DNA from: Aquitalea pelogenes
GTDB taxonomy: Bacteria > Pseudomonadota > Gammaproteobacteria > Burkholderiales > Chromobacteriaceae
Length of the DNA stretch: 64,000 bases
Assembly: GCF_001515305.1 (NCBI RefSeq)
Contig: NZ_LNQV01000021.1
Coordinates: forward strand, 1 to 64,000
Reading direction: 5' to 3'
The first letter of the stretch is position 1. Every line of letters begins with the position of its first letter. Under the pieces are notes generated by a model, which worked only from the letters and a program-made list of their open reading frames with translations, had not been told where the DNA came from and did not search any database. The position numbers were made by a program, and so were the translations under genes. Positions 27,363 through 36,225 of the stretch are shown here, in pieces.

Positions 27363-28385
27363 ATGGGAATGGGAATGGATCGAATCCTGTCGCAGCTGTC
27401 CTCCTCGCTGAACACGGCACAGACCATCGATCAGCTGGTACGCCCGATGCTGGAAATGCTGGCGATGATTACCAATATGGAATCCACCTACCTCACCGAT
27501 GTGGACCTGGACGGCCACAGCCAGCGCATCCGCTTTGCGCGTAATAGCGGCGAGCTGGACATCGCCGAGGGACTTACCGTGCAGTGGGAGGACACCTTGT
27601 GCAAGCGTGCGCTCGATAGTGGCCAGCTGGCCTGCAGTAGCGTGCCGCAGCGCTGGGGCGATTCCACCGCTGCCGCCAGTTTGCATATCCAGTCTTATGT
27701 CAGTGCGCCGATCAGCAATACCGATGGGCAGCTGCTGGGCACCTTGTGCGCTGCCAGCACCCGGACGGTGCAGATTACCGAGCAGGTGGAAGCGCTGTTC
27801 CGCCTGTTTGCCAATATCGTCGGCAATTTCATCGAGCGCGAAGTGCTGATGGAAAAACTGCAGGCTGCCAACGACCAGCTGGCTACCCATGCGCTGACCG
27901 ATTTGCTGACCGGACTGCCCAACCGCCGCGCCATGGTGGCTGAGCTGGAACGCCTGCTGGCCCAGGCCGAGCGCAGTGGTGTGTCCACTCTGGTGGGGGT
28001 GATAGATCTGGATGGTTTCAAGCAGATCAATGACCGTTATGGTCATCAGGGCGGCGACGAATTCCTGCAGGCCATTGCCCGGCGCGTGCAGGGAGGTTTG
28101 CGTGGCAGCGACCTCATTGGCAGGCTGGGTGGCGACGAATTCCTGTTCATCGGCCCCGGCCCGCAGCAGGGCGACCCACAACACGCGGCCCTGCGCACCC
28201 AGCAAAGGCTGGAGCAGCTGATTGCCGGGCACTACCAGCTGGGCGAGCATCAGCTGGATTACGCCGGTGCCAGCGTCGGTGTGGTGGCACTGCCGCCGCA
28301 ACGCTGGACGGTGGAAGCCGCCATCGAGCAGGCCGACACCCTGATGTACCGCCACAAGAATGACAGACGGCAGGCGGCGGACTGA
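27363..28385 (+). CDS. GAF-GGDEF diguanylate cyclase
   Basis: About 340 residues. A GAF-like sensor domain spans roughly residues 10-165, then a short helix, then a GGDEF domain with LTGLPNRRAM, VIDLDGFKQIND and an intact GRLGGDEFLF active site. RGSD five residues before GGDEF is a product-inhibition I-site. It makes cyclic di-GMP from two GTP in the cytoplasm in response to an unknown ligand of the GAF domain. The start is uncertain: ATG codons at 27363, 27369 and 27375, or a GTG at 27270, could serve. Confidence 0.85.
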   Translation: MGMGMDRILSQLSSSLNTAQTIDQLVRPMLEMLAMITNMESTYLTDVDLDGHSQRIRFARNSGELDIAEGLTVQWEDTLCKRALDSGQLACSSVPQRWGDSTAAASLHIQSYVSAPISNTDGQLLGTLCAASTRTVQITEQVEALFRLFANIVGNFIEREVLMEKLQAANDQLATHALTDLLTGLPNRRAMVAELERLLAQAERSGVSTLVGVIDLDGFKQINDRYGHQGGDEFLQAIARRVQGGLRGSDLIGRLGGDEFLFIGPGPQQGDPQHAALRTQQRLEQLIAGHYQLGEHQLDYAGASVGVVALPPQRWTVEAAIEQADTLMYRHKNDRRQAAD

Positions 28386-28394
28386 GCGGCACAT

Positions 28395-29753
28395 TCAGCC
28401 TTGCTCCGCATCCTGTAGCGTCAATGACTGCTGCTGCCGTGCTCTGGCCTGGCTTTGCCGGCCACGCCGTTTCCTCCACCAGATAGCCACGCCAGTCACA
28501 CTGAGCGAACCCACTACCAGCCCCAGCAGCATGATGAACAGCTTGTAAGGCAGGCCGCCGATTGCCGCCATGTGCAGGCTGGTGAGCCAGCTGCGGATGG
28601 TGTCGCCGCTGGCCTCTGTCGTCGGTAGCCATGCCCCGCGTTCGGCGCCGCTGTCGCCGTCAAAGTAAACCAGCGTGCTGCCCCAGCGCCGACTCACATC
28701 CAGGCTGCTGCGCGTGCTGAAGCTGTAGAGTCCGCTGCGCGCGTCGTAGCTCAGGTCATCTTCTTCCAGAATGACAAAGCCCTTGCGTGCTGCCAGCGCC
28801 GTCATCAGTGCACGGCCCCGCGTGCGGGCAGCATCCCAGCCCAGTTTTGGCGCTTGCCCGCCCGGGCGCACCGCAGCTTGCAGGCCGGGTTCCGGCTGGC
28901 TGACAAACAGCGCCTGCATCACCGGCTTGTACACGGCGGGCAGATTGAAGGACACACTGCTCCAGGCCAGCACCAGCAACATGGCCCACAGCCACAGCGA
29001 GGCGGCGCGGTGCCAGTCGAATATCAGCTTGTAACTGCCGCCGCCACGACGGATTTTCCAGGACACTGCCCAGCGTTGCCGCCAGCTTTTGCCTGCTTTT
29101 GTCGGCAGGGCGGCCGTGCTTTTGCGCTGGAGGGCCGGGAATGTCAGCCAGGCCCCGGCAAAGCAATCGACAGTCCACAACAGGGCGATGATGCCAAACA
29201 CCGTGCCGGCCCAATCCCCCAGTGCCAGCGAGTAATGCAGGCGGTAAATGAAGGGAATCAGGTTTTGCTTGCCCTGGCTGATGTCGCCCCAGTGCCGTGC
29301 ACCCTGAATCCGCCCGCTGTAAGGATCGACAAATATCTGGTCATTGGCAGGCTCGCTCAGCGTGCCATCGGCTTGCATCCGGCCGGACAGCCAGAAAATC
29401 ACGCTTCTGCCTGCTTCCTGTGTCAGCGGCACCGTATTGGCCTGCGCGTCGGGAAATGCCTTTGCCACGTATTGGCGCAGCAGCAAGGGGTCCAGCGGCC
29501 GGGCTGCTGCAGTGGGTGCCTTGCTGTAGAACAGCTCCGGGTTCAGCCAGTGATCCAGTTCCTCGTTCCACGCCAGAACGGCACCGGTACAGCCTGCCAG
29601 CAGCAGGAAACCAGCCATGGTCAGGCCCAGCCAGCGGTGTATCAGGACCAAGTTCTGTCGGAAATGCGGTTTCATGTCTGCTGCCATCGGGGTGGGGGAG
29701 GATTGCTTGCCTGCCTGTGACGGGCGGTGATCATCGGCCTTGCCGTGGGTCAT
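28395..29753 (-). CDS. PepSY domain membrane protein, siderophore-linked
   Basis: 452 residues with four or five membrane segments. VLIHRWLGLTMAGFLLLAGC opens the first segment, YRLHYSLALGDWAG and FDWHRAASLWLWAMLLVLAW lie inside, and LTSLHMAAIGGLPYKLFIML near the end. Recurrent membrane His residues suggest haem-based ferric-siderophore reduction, as proposed for FhuE-linked PepSY proteins. It is divergent from a TonB receptor with Fur boxes on both sides. The start is unclear; ATG 29753, 29687 and 29675 are all in frame, without good ribosome sites. Confidence 0.82.
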   Translation of the reverse strand: MTHGKADDHRPSQAGKQSSPTPMAADMKPHFRQNLVLIHRWLGLTMAGFLLLAGCTGAVLAWNEELDHWLNPELFYSKAPTAAARPLDPLLLRQYVAKAFPDAQANTVPLTQEAGRSVIFWLSGRMQADGTLSEPANDQIFVDPYSGRIQGARHWGDISQGKQNLIPFIYRLHYSLALGDWAGTVFGIIALLWTVDCFAGAWLTFPALQRKSTAALPTKAGKSWRQRWAVSWKIRRGGGSYKLIFDWHRAASLWLWAMLLVLAWSSVSFNLPAVYKPVMQALFVSQPEPGLQAAVRPGGQAPKLGWDAARTRGRALMTALAARKGFVILEEDDLSYDARSGLYSFSTRSSLDVSRRWGSTLVYFDGDSGAERGAWLPTTEASGDTIRSWLTSLHMAAIGGLPYKLFIMLLGLVVGSLSVTGVAIWWRKRRGRQSQARARQQQSLTLQDAEQG

Positions 29754-29782
29754 GGCCGGGTGATGGCTGCGCAGTGTATATG

Positions 29783-29806
29783 CAAATGCGAATCAATAGC
29801 AATAAA
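29783..29806 (-). promoter_or_regulatory. Fur-like box, PepSY side
   Basis: CAAATGCGAAT (29783-29793) followed by CAATAGCAATAAA. The 11-mer is the exact inverted copy of the right-hand box, so the divergent promoters carry mirror-image half-sites. Confidence 0.6.
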
Positions 29807-29893
29807 TTCAGCGACATCCACTTGCAGCGCGGCAGAGGGTGTGAATTGCCGATGTAAAGATGATTGACAGCAGGTAAATGTCATGCAGAAAAT

Positions 29894-29917
29894 AAAAACG
29901 AGAACCATTCGCATTTG
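29894..29917 (+). promoter_or_regulatory. Fur box, TonB receptor side
   Basis: On the minus strand AAATGCGAATGGTTCTCGTT resembles the classic AATGCGAATGATTCTCATT Fur site of proteobacteria. It lies about 50 bases before the receptor start. Confidence 0.75.
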
Positions 29918-29964
29918 AAGAAGCGTACTCATTTCCGTTTTTTAACATCCTGGATATTTACCCC

Positions 29965-32154
29965 ATGCAAGTTCACCGGCCTGCTGCTGCCCGTCATTCC
30001 CGAATTCCCGGTTTTACCCTGCGTCCCTTGTGCCTGGCTGTGTGGCTGGCTGCTGCCGGTGTGGCCGGCGAGGCTCTGGCCGATGATGGAACAACGGCGG
30101 CCACATCCAGCGACAAGGCGGGCGGGCTTGCCGTTCTGCCCGCGGTGTCGGTATCGGCCGAGGCGGTCAGCACCCAGCTACCAACCGATCAGCAGGAAAC
30201 CTACACCATCAAGCACAGCACCTCGGCCACCCGGCTCAACATGAGCCCGCGGGAAACCCCGCAGGCGGGTTCGGTAGTGACGCATGCCCAGATGGAAGAT
30301 TTCCGGCTGGCTACCATCAACGACGTACTGGCCAATACCACCGGGGTGACGGTGGAGAAGGTGGAAACCAACCGGACGTATTACACCGCCCGCGGTTTTG
30401 ACATCACCAATTTCCAGATGGACGGCATTGGCGTACCGATGACCTATGGCCTGCAATATGGCGACATCGACATGGCCATGTTCGACCGGGTGGAAATCGT
30501 GCGCGGTGCCAATGGCCTGTCCAGCTCCACCGGTAATCCGTCCGCCACGGTCAATTTCATCCGCAAGCGCCCGACTGACGACTTCCAGGCCTCGGCCGGC
30601 CTCACCATTGGTTCGTGGGACACCAAACGGCTGGACGTGGACGTGTCCGGCCCGCTGAACGAGGCAGCTACGGTCAGCGGCCGGGTAGTGGCGGCGCATG
30701 AGGATGGCCATTCCTATCTGGACCGCTACCAGCCGTCCCGTGATGTGTTTTACGGTGTGCTGGCCAACAAGCTGAGCGACAAGACCACGCTGACCGTGGG
30801 CTACAGCTATCAGAAACAGGAAGGCAAGGGCGCCATGTGGGGTGCGCTGCCCATGGCGTACAGCGACGGCACACCGACCAATTACCCGGTAGGCACCAGC
30901 ACCTCGGCCAGCTGGTCCTATCTGAACACCACGGATCAACGGGTGTTTGCCGAGCTGGCGCATGCGCTGGACAACGGCTGGCAGTGGAAGAGCACGCTGG
31001 GCTACAACCAGGCAGATACCGACAGTGCGTTGTTCTATGTATACGGCACGCCCAACAAGAGCAGCGGTGGCGGGCTATATGCCTATCCCTCGCTGTATGA
31101 CAGCAGTAACAAGCAGGTGTATTTCGACAGCAATCTGGGTGGCAAGTACGCACTGGCCGGACGTCAGCATGACTTCAATTTCGGGGTGAACCTGTCACGC
31201 TCACGCATGACGGACATCAGTCATTACGGCGAAGGCATCGGTACCGAACTGTTTGGCAACAGTGCATTCAATGGCAGCTATGCCACGCCCAGCTTTGACG
31301 CCAGTGTGGATGGCAGCAGCTATGTGGACACCCGCAAGACCGTTTACGCGGCAACACGCCTGAACCTGGCCGACCCGGTCAAGCTGCTGCTGGGTGCCAA
31401 TTACACCCAGGCCAGCTCCACTGGTGCCAGCTATGGCGTGGCCCATGCGCTGGAGCAGTCGGCCACCTCGCCCTATGTCGGTCTGGTGGTGGATCTGAGC
31501 AGCGAGATTTCCGCCTACGGTAGCCTGTCGAAGATTTTCAATCCGCAAACCCAGACCGATGCCAGCGGTGCCACTCTGGCCGCTGCCCGTGGCACGGGCA
31601 AGGAAATCGGCCTCAAGGGTGAATTCCTGCAACGCCGACTGAACACTGCCTTGTCGCTGTTTGAAGTGGAGCAGGACAATATTGCCGAACAGGCCGGTTA
31701 TGTTGGCAGCAGGGCTTACTACCGTGGCATCTCGGCCAAGTCGCGCGGAGTGGAGTTTGATTTGTCCGGCGAGCTGGCCCACAACTGGCAGGCCAGCCTG
31801 GGTGTGGTGGCGCAGCAGATTACCGGCCAGAACGGCGAGGATGTGCGCCTGTATGTCCCGCGCCGTCAGCTAAGGCTGTCCACCATCTGGCGCGTACCGC
31901 AGCTGGAGCAGCTGAAACTGGGTGCCAGCCTGAACTACCAGAGCGAAACGCGTTACAGCAGCACGTCCGCCGCTTATCAGGGCGGGTATTCGGTATGGAA
32001 CCTGATGGCCAGCTACGACGTGGACAAACACCTGACCGTGGCGGCAAACCTGTACAACGTGCTGAACCGCAAATACCTGACCAGCGTGTACTGGGACCAG
32101 TCCTACTATGCTGCGCCGGTCAATGCCAGTGTCGCCGTAAAGTGGAAATACTGA
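29965..32154 (+). CDS. TonB-dependent siderophore receptor, FhuE/coprogen-like
   Basis: 729 residues. A long N-region with RR and a hydrophobic core ending GEALA is the signal peptide. The plug follows, with RETPQAGSVVTHAQM, YYTARGFDITNFQMDGI and VEIVRGANGLSSSTGNPSATVNFIRKRP, motifs typical of the FhuE/FpvA branch. The barrel ends SVAVKWKY, with an aromatic terminal residue. It imports a ferric hydroxamate-type siderophore, though the ligand is inferred from family only. A Fur box is upstream and a divergent PepSY gene is the likely reductase partner. No strong ribosome site precedes the ATG. Confidence 0.9.
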   Translation: MQVHRPAAARHSRIPGFTLRPLCLAVWLAAAGVAGEALADDGTTAATSSDKAGGLAVLPAVSVSAEAVSTQLPTDQQETYTIKHSTSATRLNMSPRETPQAGSVVTHAQMEDFRLATINDVLANTTGVTVEKVETNRTYYTARGFDITNFQMDGIGVPMTYGLQYGDIDMAMFDRVEIVRGANGLSSSTGNPSATVNFIRKRPTDDFQASAGLTIGSWDTKRLDVDVSGPLNEAATVSGRVVAAHEDGHSYLDRYQPSRDVFYGVLANKLSDKTTLTVGYSYQKQEGKGAMWGALPMAYSDGTPTNYPVGTSTSASWSYLNTTDQRVFAELAHALDNGWQWKSTLGYNQADTDSALFYVYGTPNKSSGGGLYAYPSLYDSSNKQVYFDSNLGGKYALAGRQHDFNFGVNLSRSRMTDISHYGEGIGTELFGNSAFNGSYATPSFDASVDGSSYVDTRKTVYAATRLNLADPVKLLLGANYTQASSTGASYGVAHALEQSATSPYVGLVVDLSSEISAYGSLSKIFNPQTQTDASGATLAAARGTGKEIGLKGEFLQRRLNTALSLFEVEQDNIAEQAGYVGSRAYYRGISAKSRGVEFDLSGELAHNWQASLGVVAQQITGQNGEDVRLYVPRRQLRLSTIWRVPQLEQLKLGASLNYQSETRYSSTSAAYQGGYSVWNLMASYDVDKHLTVAANLYNVLNRKYLTSVYWDQSYYAAPVNASVAVKWKY

Positions 32155-32220
32155 TTTGGAAGTACAGAAATGGAAATACTGAGTTAACGCTGTAACGGAG
32201 CCTGCAGCCCCTGGCTGCCT

Positions 32221-32252
32221 GCCGGTCGGTCTGGTGCCGACCGGCTTTTTTT
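32221..32252 (+). terminator. Strong terminator after TonB receptor
   Basis: GCCGGTCGG (32221-32229) pairs perfectly with CCGACCGGC (32237-32245), then seven T residues. Confidence 0.93.
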
Positions 32253-32318
32253 ATGGCTGTCCGGTTTGGGCTAATTGTTAAGCAGTATTGCAGCGCGGGA
32301 TGACGACAAGAATTGGCG

Positions 32319-32355
32319 TTGACAGTTCAATTGATAATGATCATGATTCGCATTT
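32319..32355 (+). promoter_or_regulatory. efe promoter overlapped by a Fur box
   Basis: A -35 TTGACA (32319-32324) is 17 bases from CATGAT (32342-32347). A near-consensus Fur site starting TTGATAATGATCATGATTCG (32331-32355) covers the -10. Iron should therefore repress efeU and the genes after it. Confidence 0.85.
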
Positions 32356-32379
32356 ACATGAATCAGCAAAGACATCATC

Positions 32380-33225
32380 ATGCTTATCCCGTTTCTCATC
32401 ATGCTGCGCGAAGGCATGGAAGCCGCACTGATTGTCGGCATCATCGCCAGCTATCTGCGTCAGTCCGGTCAGCAGCGTTTCATGCCTGCGGTATGGCTGG
32501 GGGTGGTGCTGGCCTGCCTGCTCAGCCTTGGCGTGGGCGTGGTGCTGGAGTTGACCGAGCAGGAATTCCCGCAAAAGCAGCAGGAGCTGTTTGAAGCTGT
32601 CGTCGCGTTGATTGCGGTAGGCATTCTCACTTCCATGGTGTTCTGGATGAAGCAGGCCGCCCGCTCCATCAAGGGCCAGCTGCAGGACTCCATTGATGCG
32701 GCACTCAGCCGTGGCCGCGGCCAGGCTTATGCGCTGGTAGGCATGGCCTTTTTTGCCGTGGCGCGGGAAGGGCTGGAGTCGGTGTTCTTCCTGCTGGCCA
32801 CCGTGCAGCAGCAAAGCAGCAATCCGCTGGCCTGGCTGGCCGCCTTGCTGGGCTTGCTGGTGGCCACGGCCATGGGCTGGGGTATTTACCAGGGCGGGGT
32901 GCGCATCAATCTGCGCCGTTTTTTCCGCCTGACCGGCTTGTTCATCATCCTGGTGGCCGCCGGGCTGCTGGCCGGTGCCGTCAAGGCCTTGCACGAAGCC
33001 GGGCTGTGGAACCAGCTGCAAGCAGTGGTGATCGACCTGAGCCGTGTGCTGCCGGTGGATACACCGCTGGGCGTCATCCTCTCTGGCATGTTCGGCTATG
33101 ACGACACCCCCACGGTCAGCGAGCTGCTGGCCTGGGTACTCTACCTGCTGCCGGCACTGTTTCTGTTCCTGCGTGATGGCAAGCCGGTGGCCGGCGTGTC
33201 GTCCGCCTCGCTGTCCTCCCGTTGA
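32380..33225 (+). CDS. efeU: Iron permease EfeU/FTR1 family
   Basis: 281 residues with seven membrane segments. The two REGLE-type iron motifs are present as REGMEAALIVG near the N-terminus and REGLESVFFLL in the middle. FTR1 proteins move iron across the inner membrane after oxidation or extraction by partner proteins. It is the first gene of a four-gene efe operon under a Fur-controlled promoter. The 36-base gap to the next gene and shared orientation support co-transcription. Confidence 0.93.
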   Translation: MLIPFLIMLREGMEAALIVGIIASYLRQSGQQRFMPAVWLGVVLACLLSLGVGVVLELTEQEFPQKQQELFEAVVALIAVGILTSMVFWMKQAARSIKGQLQDSIDAALSRGRGQAYALVGMAFFAVAREGLESVFFLLATVQQQSSNPLAWLAALLGLLVATAMGWGIYQGGVRINLRRFFRLTGLFIILVAAGLLAGAVKALHEAGLWNQLQAVVIDLSRVLPVDTPLGVILSGMFGYDDTPTVSELLAWVLYLLPALFLFLRDGKPVAGVSSASLSSR

Positions 33226-33260
33226 AATCCCCGTTTATCCATCCTGAAGAAAGTTGACTG

Positions 33261-34178
33261 ATGAAAAAGACTTCCTTGTGCAAGCTGTCCGTTCTGGCCT
33301 TGCTGCTGTCCACGCTGGCGGCATGCGGTAAAACCGGGGATGCGCCGGCGGCTGATGCTGCAGGCAGCGCCCCTGTGGCAGAGGCCGCGGCTTCGGCGGC
33401 AGCGGCCTCCGCTCCTGCCGTGGATTACAGCGCACAACTGGCAGCCCCCATTGCTGAATACAAGAAATATGTCAGCAGCGAACTGGAAGGCCTGCTGACC
33501 CAGTCCAAGGCCTTTGCCGCCGCCATCAAGGCCGGTGATCTTAAAAAGGCGCAAGGCCTGTACGCCATCACCCGCCAGCATTACGAACGTATCGAGCCGA
33601 TTGCCGAGCTGTTCTCCGACATGGACTCTGCCATCGACGCCCGTGAAGACGACTTCAAGCAAAAAGCGGCCGACCCCAAGTTCACCGGCTTCCATCGCCT
33701 GGAAAAAGCCCTGTTTGGTGACCACACCACCAAGGGCCAGGCCCAGTATGCCGACAAGCTGGTGGCTGACATCACCGAACTGAACAAGCGCGTGGCCACA
33801 CTGGACATTCCGCCGGCCAAGATGGTGGGTGGCGCTGCAGGCCTGATCGAAGAAGTAGCGAAGACCAAGGTAAGCGGAGAAGAAGACCGCTACAGCTATA
33901 CCGACCTGTGGGACTTCCAGGCCAATGTGGACGGTGCGCAGAAAATTGTCGAACTGCTGCGCCCGCTGCTGCAACAAGCCAGCCCGGACCTGCTGGCCAA
34001 GGTGGATGAAAACTTCAAGACAGTAGACGCACTGCTGGACAAATACCGTAGCGAGGACAAAAAGGGCTTTGTCAGCTACGACAAGGTGACCGACGCCGAC
34101 CGCACCGCGATGAAGGGCCCGATCACGGCACTGGCCGAAGATCTGTCCAAGCTGCGTGGCGTGCTGGCTCTGGATTGA
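33261..34178 (+). CDS. EfeM-type imelysin lipoprotein (M75 domain of EfeO)
   Basis: 305 residues. A lipoprotein signal (LLLSTLAAC) is followed by an Ala/Pro-rich linker of about 30 residues. The all-helical M75/imelysin domain has its metal motif HRLE in FTGFHRLEKALFG. In E. coli EfeO this domain is fused to an N-terminal cupredoxin; here the cupredoxin is a separate gene just downstream. The protein probably binds periplasmic iron for EfeU. Confidence 0.88.
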   Translation: MKKTSLCKLSVLALLLSTLAACGKTGDAPAADAAGSAPVAEAAASAAAASAPAVDYSAQLAAPIAEYKKYVSSELEGLLTQSKAFAAAIKAGDLKKAQGLYAITRQHYERIEPIAELFSDMDSAIDAREDDFKQKAADPKFTGFHRLEKALFGDHTTKGQAQYADKLVADITELNKRVATLDIPPAKMVGGAAGLIEEVAKTKVSGEEDRYSYTDLWDFQANVDGAQKIVELLRPLLQQASPDLLAKVDENFKTVDALLDKYRSEDKKGFVSYDKVTDADRTAMKGPITALAEDLSKLRGVLALD

Positions 34179-34287
34179 TTCAACTGTCGCCGCAGTGACC
34201 TGACCCACGGCGGCAATCAGCCATGCCGGGCAGCCAGCAGTAAGCCGGCTGCCACTAGCAAGCATTGCAAGCATTCAGGAAATACTC

Positions 34288-34656
34288 ATGCTCAAAACCC
34301 TGGCACCGTGTGTGCTGCTGGTATTGCTGGCGGCCTGCGGCAAGCAAGGCGCAGCCCCTGCTGCTGCCCCTGCAGCCCCTGTACCGGCCATTCCCGTGGT
34401 GAATGTCGGCATCAACGATGAAGCCTGCGAACCCATGCAACTGACCGTCAAGCGCGGCAAAACCCAGTTCCTGATCAAGAACAACAGCGCGCGCGCCGTG
34501 GAGTGGGAAATCCTCAAAGGCGTGTATGTGGTGGAGGAGCGGGAAAACATCGCGCCCGGCTTCAGCCAGAAGCTGACGGCAAAACTGGAACCCGGCAAAT
34601 ACGAAATGACCTGCGGCCTGCTGAGCAATCCGCATGGCGTGCTGATCGTCGAGTAA
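34288..34656 (+). CDS. Cupredoxin-domain lipoprotein (EfeO N-terminal domain equivalent)
   Basis: 122 residues. A lipobox LLAAC and an Ala/Pro linker precede a single cupredoxin-like beta-sandwich ([20 protein letters not shown] to [18 protein letters not shown]). Conserved Cys, Met and His residues in CEPM and [11 protein letters not shown] resemble the EfeO cupredoxin metal site. It lies between the imelysin lipoprotein and efeB, so EfeO appears split into two lipoproteins. Confidence 0.85.
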   Translation: MLKTLAPCVLLVLLAACGKQGAAPAAAPAAPVPAIPVVNVGINDEACEPMQLTVKRGKTQFLIKNNSARAVEWEILKGVYVVEERENIAPGFSQKLTAKLEPGKYEMTCGLLSNPHGVLIVE

Positions 34657-34691
34657 GCATCGAACAAGCATCATCGGGACTGATTTCACTC

Positions 34692-35972
34692 ATGACAGAA
34701 CAAGTCAATAACCATACCCTGTCCGCATCCGGCAGCCAGCCAGACAGGCAGCGGCGCAATCTGCTGCGTGGTGCCGGCCTGTTTGGCGGCGGTGTGCTGG
34801 CGGGGGCAGTGGGGGCGGGCGGCTGGTTGAAGCTGCAGGCATCACCGGACCCTGCAGCGCAGCGCGTGCCGTTTGCCGGTGTGCATCAGGCCGGGGTGAC
34901 AACCCCGACGCCGCAAGAAGCCATTTTCATCGCCTTTGACGTCCTGGCCCGCGACCGCAAGGGCCTGCAGGAAACCCTGCAATTGCTGACCCGGCGCATT
35001 GCCTTCCTGACCCAGGGAGGCCCGGCCCTGGTGGATGCGCCCAAACTGCCGCCGCCGGACTCCGGCCTGCTGGGCGATACCGTGTCGCCGGACGCGCTCA
35101 CCATCACCGTGGCGCTGGGCGCTTCATTGTTTGATGGGCGCTTCGGACTGCAGGCACTGCGCCCCAGACACCTGACGGCCATGCCTGCCTTCCCCAACGA
35201 CGCGCTGGATGCCGCCTGGTGTGATGGCGACCTGCTGCTGCAATGCTGTGCCAACTCCCGCGAAACCGTGATTCACGCCGTGCGTGACATCATCAAGCAT
35301 TGCCCGGACAAACTGGCCGCGCGCTGGAAAATGGATGGCTTCCAGCCAGCCGCAGCGGTACGGCATGCCAGCACGCCGATCAATCTGTTCGGCTTCAAGG
35401 ATGGTACGGGGAATCCCACGACGTCGGACAAACAACAGATGGATGCGCTGGTGTGGGTGGGCGACAAGGACCAGGAACCCGCCTGGGCCAGAGGCGGCAG
35501 TTATGCCGTGGTACGGCTGATTCGTTTCACCATGGAGCAGTGGGACCGCACGCCCCTGGGTGAGCAGCAGGGCATCTTTGGCCGCGACAAGCACAGCGGT
35601 GCGCCGCTGGGCAAAAAACAGGAGTTTGACGACCCGCAGTTTGCTGCCGACCCGCATGGCCAGCAGGTTCCGCTGGATTCCCACATGCGCCGCGCCGAAC
35701 CGCGCCTGCATGGCCGCCACGATGCCAGGTTGCTGCGCCGCAGCTACAGCTATTCGCTGGGGCTGACCAAGTCCGGCCAGCTGGACATGGGGCTGGTGTT
35801 TGTTTCCTTCCAGGCCAATTTGCAGACCGGATTCATTGCCACCCAGCAGCGCCTGAATGGCGAGCCGCTGGAGGAATACATCAAGCCCTTTGGCGGTGGC
35901 TACTTCTTTGCCTTGCCCGGGGTGGAAGGCAATGGCTGGCTGGGCCAGTCCTTGCTGGCCGCTGCGGGCTAG
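34692..35972 (+). CDS. efeB: Dyp-type haem peroxidase EfeB, Tat-exported
   Basis: 426 residues. A twin-Arg signal (RQRRNLLRGAGLFGGGVL) predicts folded export to the periplasm. The Dyp signature GFKDGTGNP holds the distal Asp, and HMRRAEPRLHGRHD contains the probable proximal His. EfeB works with EfeO and EfeU in ferrous or haem-derived iron uptake. The ATG at 34692 has only a weak GGGA upstream, so it may depend on readthrough from the cupredoxin gene 36 bases before. A terminator follows. Confidence 0.92.
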   Translation: MTEQVNNHTLSASGSQPDRQRRNLLRGAGLFGGGVLAGAVGAGGWLKLQASPDPAAQRVPFAGVHQAGVTTPTPQEAIFIAFDVLARDRKGLQETLQLLTRRIAFLTQGGPALVDAPKLPPPDSGLLGDTVSPDALTITVALGASLFDGRFGLQALRPRHLTAMPAFPNDALDAAWCDGDLLLQCCANSRETVIHAVRDIIKHCPDKLAARWKMDGFQPAAAVRHASTPINLFGFKDGTGNPTTSDKQQMDALVWVGDKDQEPAWARGGSYAVVRLIRFTMEQWDRTPLGEQQGIFGRDKHSGAPLGKKQEFDDPQFAADPHGQQVPLDSHMRRAEPRLHGRHDARLLRRSYSYSLGLTKSGQLDMGLVFVSFQANLQTGFIATQQRLNGEPLEEYIKPFGGGYFFALPGVEGNGWLGQSLLAAAG

Positions 35973-35994
35973 TGCGCTTTCCCTGCCAAACTGA

Positions 35995-36020
35995 AAGCCG
36001 GTGCGTGCGCCGGCTTTTTT
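35995..36020 (+). terminator. Terminator after efeB
   Basis: AGCCGG and CCGGCT form the stem (35996-36001 with 36010-36015), followed by T residues. Confidence 0.85.
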
Positions 36021-36085
36021 GCGCTTTGTCTCCTTGCTGCCCCAGCGGGCTGCTATGCCTGCAATGACATATTCCCCGGTCGAAC

Positions 36086-36107
36086 AACTGATTTTGCTAT
36101 ATCAGTT
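36086..36107. promoter_or_regulatory. Inverted repeat upstream of the second aroE
   Basis: AACTGAT and ATCAGTT are perfect inverted copies 8 bases apart. GATTTTGCT, contained in it, recurs at 36112 and its complement AGCAAAAC lies near 36204, so this 200-bp leader has several related half-sites. Candidate operator for quinate/shikimate-type control. Confidence 0.45.
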
Positions 36108-36225
36108 AGAGCGATTTTGCTGTTGGATGCCCCGGCCAAACAGCCCATGATGCAGCCATGTCACGGGACGGTTTGATCCCGCCGGATGCAAGCGCATCTC
36201 GATAGCAAAACGATTGGAGACATGT

